64,000 bases of DNA from Microstegium vimineum. Taxonomy: Eukaryota; Streptophyta; Magnoliopsida; Poales; Poaceae. Location of the stretch: the NCBI GenBank assembly GCA_022036555.1, contig CM039120.1, positions 28,580,991-28,644,990 on the forward strand. Reading direction: 5' to 3'. Below are positions 58,986 to 64,000 of this stretch, one piece after another (position 1 is the first letter of the stretch; each line of letters begins with the position of its first letter). Both the position numbers and the translations under genes were made by a program. The notes below the pieces were generated by a model, which was given only the letters and a program-made list of their open reading frames with translations, was not told where the DNA came from and did no database searches.

Positions 58986-58993
58986 CATGGCCC

Positions 58994-59332
58994 CGACGAC
59001 GGCCCGAGAGTCCCCGACAACAGAGAGCAGGCTCACGTAACCTCGACGGCAGCCTGAGCGTCGGCTCGCGCAGGGTCGGCGGCAGATGTAGCGCACTCCC
59101 GCACTTCGTCCCCATCCAATGCTGGATGTGCTGCTTCCCCTCCTCCGCTTTGCCTCGGTGCGGCGGCGGCGGCGTGAATCCGGCTACGCGGCACCCCGGT
59201 CCCTGGCAAGTGGGCCCCCGGCGTGGCGGCAGAAGGGATGGAGCCAAGCGTCATCGCTATCCTGGACTCCGTTTGCGTATGTGCACCCACCAAATCTATT
59301 TTGCTCCTCTTCGTGAGTGGTTGCGATTTTAG
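58994..59332 (+). pseudogene. GC-rich host segment right of the hAT, possible continuation of the 1627-2121 exon
   Basis: The open frame of 1627-2121 continues here in phase after one target copy is removed, to TAG at 59330-59332. Alternatively, the ATG at 59238 gives a 13-codon first exon (MEPSVIAILDSVC) ending at a GT at 59277, which joins in phase to 59909-60085. Neither product is recognised. Phase agreement alone has a one-in-three chance. Confidence 0.3.
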
Positions 59333-59908
59333 ATTTCCTTGTTCGGTCATCTCAGATATGTTTTCTGATACATGCTGTTGCGATTTGTTTAGAGTTTCAG
59401 TTCAGTTGCTCAGCATATATTGGTACAACGACCAGAATATCGACAAAAGTTTGGAGGTGTCAGGTCTGCCAAGGTTCTCGGATTTTATTTCAGGAAAAAA
59501 TAACTGAGGTTCCAACCCGCGCGCAGGGGCGCGCAATAATCACTAGTATACATTATTATCAGGCGTGCTCCACTGTTCTCTGTATTGTCATTTTTCTCGC
59601 TTAATTGGGATGTGAAGCCAAACACTTTGCCTTCAGTATATGACTGAATAACTGTAACATTAGTTGGGTGGCTCAGGAGGCACTTGAATTCTTTTTCCTG
59701 TTTGAGGTGTGAATGTTTGTTCACTAAAGGTCTCCAATTGATTTTATCCCTAAAGATGTGTGTTGTGCCGTACCGTGTGGTGTGCCGTACCGTGTGGTGT
59801 GTGGTTGTTCCGATAAGTTTTTACAGTCCTATTGATGAGTGTCATCTTATATAAACAACTTTTCTCTTGAACAGCTACAAAACTCAATATTTTCACATCA
59901 TATTTCAG
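59333..59908. other. Probable intron of the host locus
   Basis: AT-rich with no coding signal, ending in a pyrimidine-rich acceptor TATTTCAG at 59901-59908. Contains a two-copy direct repeat TGCCGTACCGTGTGGTG at about 59766-59800. Confidence 0.45.
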
Positions 59909-60085
59909 GCTGCAGGGGAGGCACAAAGCACTAGCAAAAAGGGCAGCAGCAGCGAGCTCAACTTGAACCTCGAGCTGGAAGAGCCTGAGGACGACACTGA
60001 TGTCGATATGAGCACGGACGAGCCACGCGATGTAGAAGATAACAACGCCCGTCCAGAAAGCCGGTTGAAGCAGAAAGCATTTTAG
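59909..60085 (+). CDS. Small acidic last-exon-like segment, unidentified
   Basis: Follows a good splice acceptor at 59907-59908. The 58-codon frame begins AAGEAQSTSKKGSSSE, has an alternating Leu/Asn segment LNLNLELEEPEDD, and an acidic stretch ending SRLKQKAF before TAG at 60083-60085. Composition is protein-like (biased to Glu/Asp/Ser, no CpG-island effect) but I recognise no family. Phase 0 at its start. Its upstream exon is uncertain. It ends about 380 bp from the convergent GrpE stop codon, with the two 3' ends facing each other. Confidence 0.4.
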   Translation, partial: AAGEAQSTSKKGSSSELNLNLELEEPEDDTDVDMSTDEPRDVEDNNARPESRLKQKAF

Positions 60086-60467
60086 CCGCTGGTACCTAGA
60101 GATGTGGATGGGAGCATCAGCTTCATCTCCCACATGAATCGTCCGCCCCTCCGAGGCGGACTTTGTGTACTCCATAATGTAGCATTTAACCTGAATCAGC
60201 CTGCTCGTTGTCCTTTGTCTACTCCATAATATAGTGCTAATGTGTATGCTACGTGGCAACAACTCAGGATCAACGGTCGTACTAGCAGGCAGAACGTGTT
60301 CTAAGGGTTAACCCCAACCCAGAATGGATTTCATTCCAAATTCAAAAACATTATGATAAAGCACCAGCCTGCTTGCTGTACTGTCTTCCCATGTCAACTC
60401 TAAACAAAAACGAGATTCAGAAAGGGCATTAGATCCCTTCTCCTCCTTGACTAAAAAACGGCTAACT
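60086..60467. other. Convergent 3' UTR region
   Basis: No ORF supported. It probably contains the 3' UTR of the plus-strand exon above and the 3' UTR of the minus-strand GrpE gene. No unambiguous poly(A) signal is called. Confidence 0.5.
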
Positions 60468-62172
60468 TTAGTCCCTCGCTGTTTTCTCCTCCGTCTGCTC
60501 TGCGTCTTCAGTTGCATGTGCGCCTCCGTCCGAGAGGGTGACACCGACTTCAGCAGGGCGGAGGACGCGATCGTGTAACATGTAGCCCACCTGAATGAAA
60601 CCACAAATGTGTGTTACTCTATTGGTTGAACAGCAGTACAACACAGGCTTGGCAATTAAACTTTTGGGATAATACAACCCATATTAAACTATTTAATGGC
60701 GTTACGATGCAAGATCAGATGTTATGCAATTACTGAACCATCTTCCAACCTTCTACATTGTTAGCATGCCATAGAGGTAAACTAGTTTGGCCCAGCTAAA
60801 AGAGAAATACACTGTTGACGACAGGGATTAATTATCAGCAGCAAAATGCCTAGTGTTCGAAGCATCCTCACTTGCTTTTATTCTTTTGTAATAGGGGTTA
60901 AACATCTGTATCAATATAATCAATCATTGGCACTACTGTTGCAACCAACTGCTCTCTACTACAACAGAACTAGGGGAAGCTATTGGAACAGAAGCACACA
61001 GAATAAACTGTCAAGCTACTACAACATGGCATAAGAACCATGTGTGTATCAAAACAAACTTCAAGTGAATCAACAAATGAACAGCTGAAATGAAAAACAC
61101 CATGCAACTGAAACCCAATAACTCCAATCTGAACATGCTTGGATTTCCTATAACATGCTGAAAAATGCTGTTCCTTAACATACCTTTATAACAGAAGCAA
61201 CAGTTCCTGGTGGTTTTGAAGGATCAGGAATTTGAAAAACTGCACAATGCCTGTTAGGATCAAATTTCTCATCTAGCGGGTCAAACTTTTCAACTCCAAA
61301 CTTCTTGAAGACCTGTTTAGATTTGAGGGAAGGTTTTTAAGTTATGGACTACTCTAGAACAAAATCTAAGTGAAGGGAGAAATGGCTGAGAAATATTTCT
61401 CAAGGAGAGAACTTTTTTTTAAGATAAAGGAACCTCAAAACATATAAAGTACCTCTGCTAGTTGCTTCTCAGTCATGTCCACACCCTCCAGCAGGGTTTT
61501 CAGTAGTGGGATAGCTCCAGCAGAATCGTTTGAGGCATCAATTTTCGAGAAGCTTTCCTTGACAACAGATGATGCTCTAGCCAAATTGTCAGCAACATCT
61601 AGCAGGCTCTTAGAGAAGTTCTGCATGAACAATCATGCCACATGCCATAGGTAAAGCCAATTCACAACATTTTAGGAAAATACATGCCAACATCCTCTCT
61701 GCAATAGAATTTCAATAATTGGAATGGTAACAGCAGACCTGTACTGCATATTTTTTGGAGTTTTCAGATTCACGTTTTGTCCGAGTAATGATATTTTCCA
61801 TTTCTGCATAGCTGCGCAAAACCTTATCCTTCATATCTTTGATTTCATCATCTTTGGACTTCAGCAATCCATCCTTCTCACAAACTAGCTTCACCAAATC
61901 ATCTTTTGACAGATCAAGGCCTTCAATACCTGAATCAGAAAATGCAGTCCATTAGTACCTCTACCTCCTACTAAAAGATTGGGACTTTAGTATTGCAAGC
62001 CTGGTTCTGATGTGTTCTCACTTCCAGATGAACAGTCTTCACTTGATCCATCTAAAACCCTTTCCTGGTCTTTCAGTTCATTAACCTCATTATCACTTTG
62101 TTGGTGTGAAACAGAGGAGAAACCAATCTTTTGAAAAATGCTGGTTGAGTATCTGAAATGATTATGCGGAAC
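60468..62172 (-). CDS. Mitochondrial GrpE protein (Mge1-type nucleotide exchange factor), 3' five exons
   Basis: Exons on the minus strand: 62001-62172, 61739-61929, 61453-61620, 61184-61312 and 60468-60590 (stop TAA 60468-60470), all joining in phase to give 260 residues. The first visible exon reads like a transit-peptide end (HFRYSTSIFQKIGFSS), then an acidic Ser/Glu linker. The long helical part is KDDEIKDMKDKVLRSYAEMENI. The conserved core is SKKYAVQ-NFSKSLLDVADNLARAS and LLEGVDMTEKQLAEVFKKFG. The GrpE signature runs FDPNRHCAVFQIPD, GTVASVIKVGYMLHDR and VLRPAEVGV. GrpE releases ADP from mtHsp70 in the matrix, serving protein import and folding. Introns are 71, 118, 140 and 593 bp. The 71-bp one appears to use a GC donor. 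The initiator exon is not found before 64000, so the gene is cut by the window or has a long first intron. Confidence 0.95.
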
Positions 62173-63787
62173 CTGGACAAATGCATGTAAGCATCTATAA
62201 GAACAGAGCAAACTAGAAGAGATGGACAAAATAATTTACCAAATAGCATGAATACGTAGCACTGTTTTTTTTTTATCTAGGTATTCCCTAAGCTGTGCCC
62301 AGTAAATAGTAGTCAACGAACTTTAACATAACAGCAAGAATGGTGTTTCAGCAGAAGTTCTTACAACTAAACATATCAGATTACTACCGAAGTCCAATAC
62401 CAATAGATGGTACTGGTTTTCTAGAAGATTGTGAGTAATAATACATGCATCATCAGTATTTGCAGAAATAACCAGAAAACAAAAGGAAGGAAAAAACATG
62501 CACTTCCTGTCTGCCAAGATTATATCCTTCCCTCAACAGTCGGCATTCAATGCTTACAATTGAATAGATACATTAAAATAAGAAGCTCCATAGACAGGTC
62601 CAACTACCCACCACTCCATGTAATTTTCCACCATGTACCAACAAGTCCAACTTAAGCACCATGTCATCTTAAGTAGGTGTAGTAAAGAGAACAAGGGTTT
62701 GTCACAGAAGCCCAACTTGTTTTTTATTGAAATACAAACAACTTTATTTTATAGAGAACATCCTAGGGAACAACTTTATGTTTAATAAACTAACTCTTTT
62801 AAATAAAACAAATATAAAAAATTATTTCTGATCAGAGAGAACAAAAAAATATGTCACTAAGTTTGCTATACCATATTTAATGCCTATGTCGTACAGTTCT
62901 GTCTCCTCATCTGACACTAAGACTAAAAAGTGAGAGTGAATAATGTGTGTTTGTGTGTGTGTATGTGTGTGTGTGTGTGCGCGCGGAGGGGGTTTGGAGA
63001 CTTTCTGTATGTCTCTTTTTTCTACTATTAATACAATGATACGCAGTTCTCCTACGTGTTCGATAAAAAAAAATAAGACATAAATTCAATTATTCAAAAG
63101 GACAATGTGGTGGCCACGTGATTCCAGTTAGTATCCATCAGTCCTGATGAAGTTTTTTTGCTTCAACATGAATGGATGTGATAGAAATTAAAAAATACAA
63201 TGGAAAATAAAACTGAACTTACATTTACCTTTATAGTAGACAAAACTTAAAAGACAAATGCTATGTGACCATGGGTTGGAAAATTTCTGACCAACACATG
63301 ATTACCTATTTTCGGTGTACCAGATAGGAGCTACAGCTCAATCCAATAAGTTTTTTTAACACTATAGTAACAAAGGCTCAGGGTTAATAAAAGAGCAGAT
63401 AAGATCACTTTATTATTCTAGAACGAACATCTGTTCGTCTGCATTACTTCAACACTACTTTTCAGCGAACAAACAGTGTTTTCCTCTCACAACAAATCAG
63501 CATAAGCATTCAACATAAGTCAAATTTCAGCGCAACAAACAGGGCCAAAATTTCATCAAAATTAAGATGTAAAGTCATCAAAGGCTGGAGCTTATCTAAA
63601 AATTCACATAGCTAAACTGCCTCAACCCCTAAGAAGCAGCTACTGAACAATTTAAATTAACTGAAAAAACCTCAGTTTACTCAAAGCTTGCTTCGCTCCC
63701 ATGTTTGACAATATAAATTGGAACACTACCAAATAATTCCAATTACAAAATAAGTTTTGACGAAATCAACATTCGTTAATCTTGTTT
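62173..63787. other. GrpE upstream intron (or 5' region), AT-rich
   Basis: A splice acceptor (TTTGTCCAG on the minus strand) borders 62172, so this is most likely the first intron. No exon-like GC-rich segment is seen. A GT/GC microsatellite sits at 62944-62984. The stretch at about 63418-63550, bounded by GAACGAACATCTGTTCG and ending ACAAACAGGGCC, has the look of a small MITE, but its ends were not resolved. Confidence 0.6.
62944..62984. repeat. GT-rich microsatellite
   Basis: Imperfect (GT)n with a GTAT interruption and a terminal GCGCGC. Lies in the GrpE intron. Confidence 0.9.
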
Positions 63788-64000
63788 AACTCCATACCAA
63801 ATTATAAATCATTCCAAAATTTTTGAATAGTCAAATTATCTCAAGTTTGACCAAAATTATAGAGAGAATTATAAATATTTTTGACATCAAATAGGCATAT
63901 TCTGAAAATATAATTGACGAAGAATGTAATGATACTTCGTTGGCGTCACAGAATTTGGTCAAACTTGAGGTGTTTTGACTCTCCAAGATTCCTAAAATGA
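63788..64000. mobile_element. Stowaway-like MITE, truncated by the window end
   Basis: Starts ACTCCATACCAAATTATAAATCATTCC, a decayed CTCCGTTCCAAATTATAA-type end, given in short form. Inverted internal arms are visible: CTCAAGTTTGACC at about 63840-63853 and GGTCAAACTTGAGGTG at about 63956-63971. It ends toward GACTCTCCAAGATTCCTAAAATGA, the inner part of the other terminus. The element is a Tc1/Mariner-derived MITE common in grass introns. The outer right TIR and TA duplication lie beyond the window. Confidence 0.75.

Larger units (their letters stand above)
2114..58993. mobile_element. Non-autonomous hAT element (with target duplications) hosting the whole retrotransposon stack
   Basis: The 8-bp direct repeat CATGGCCC lies at 2114-2121 and 58986-58993. 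Immediately inside are inverted ends: TAAAGATGGCA at 2122-2132 and its reverse complement at 58975-58985. Eight-bp duplications and a T/CA-x-x-G-type terminus are diagnostic of the hAT superfamily. Without the nested LTR elements the transposon is about 0.71 kb (2122-2301 plus 58457-58985), far too short for a transposase, so it is non-autonomous. The subterminal DNA is very rich in GGGTTCGGGG/CCCGAACCC-like motifs, typical of many plant hAT ends. It sits in GC-rich host DNA. Confidence 0.9.

Noticed and set aside
58403..59332. 309-codon plus-strand open frame and the 203- and 266-codon minus-strand frames across it
   Set aside because: The frames run through the A LTR end, the hAT arm and the host target site, and reflect GC richness. 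They cannot be a native gene as a whole.
59750..60262. 170-codon minus-strand frame opposite the acidic exon
   Set aside because: No start context, splice signal or motif; the plus-strand reading has an acceptor and a better composition.

Overview
The window is nuclear DNA of a grass, probably a panicoid. The evidence is a stack of Ty1/copia (Sirevirus-type) and Ty3/gypsy (Tat-type) LTR retrotransposons nested in one another, GT-AG introns, a Stowaway-like MITE, GC-rich first-exon-like DNA, and a plant mitochondrial GrpE gene at the right edge. The species is not assigned.

Layout. Host DNA fills 1-2121 and 58986-64000. Between them lies one hAT element (2122-58985) with an 8-bp target-site duplication (TSD), catggccc. 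The hAT itself is only about 0.7 kb (2122-2301 plus 58457-58985). It was opened by copia element A (2302-58451, minus strand, TSD acgat). Inside A are a solo LTR, F (3056-4923, TSD ccttt), and gypsy element B (9851-53534, minus strand, TSD cactc). Inside B are gypsy element C (16428-28720, minus strand, TSD cttct) and copia element D (29970-48185, minus strand, TSD gatcc). Inside D are a 5'-deleted copia element E (32588-37083, plus strand, TSD gtagt) and a solo LTR, G (39573-41949, TSD cttcc). All eight insertions were delimited by matching target duplications read directly in the sequence. The order is consistent with LTR divergence counted by eye: B about 5-6 percent, C about 3 percent.

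Element gene content. A and D are paralogous Sirevirus-like copies, with gag (coiled coil plus CCHC knuckle), pre-integrase, integrase, RT, RNase H, and then an env-like third ORF before a multi-copy polypurine-tract zone. Their LTRs, and a site just upstream of the env-like ORF, carry arrays of an ACCGGTACT-type motif. B and C are Tat-type gypsy elements with gag, protease, RT, RNase H and integrase on the minus strand. Each also carries a spliced gene on the opposite strand between pol and the 3' LTR. In B it resembles the putative gypsy-type transposon protein (Transposase_28-like). In C it is a plant-mobile-domain (aminotransferase-like) protein with a C-terminal coiled coil. Every coding region in the stack carries nonsense codons, frameshifts or deletions, so none looks autonomous.

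Host genes. At the right edge, five 3' exons of a mitochondrial GrpE (Mge1-type) nucleotide exchange factor lie on the minus strand (60468-62172). Its first exon is beyond the window or not recognisable. A GC-rich first-exon-like segment (1627-2121) and a small acidic last-exon-like ORF (59909-60085), both plus strand, flank the hAT. They may be parts of one locus now split by about 57 kb of transposons.
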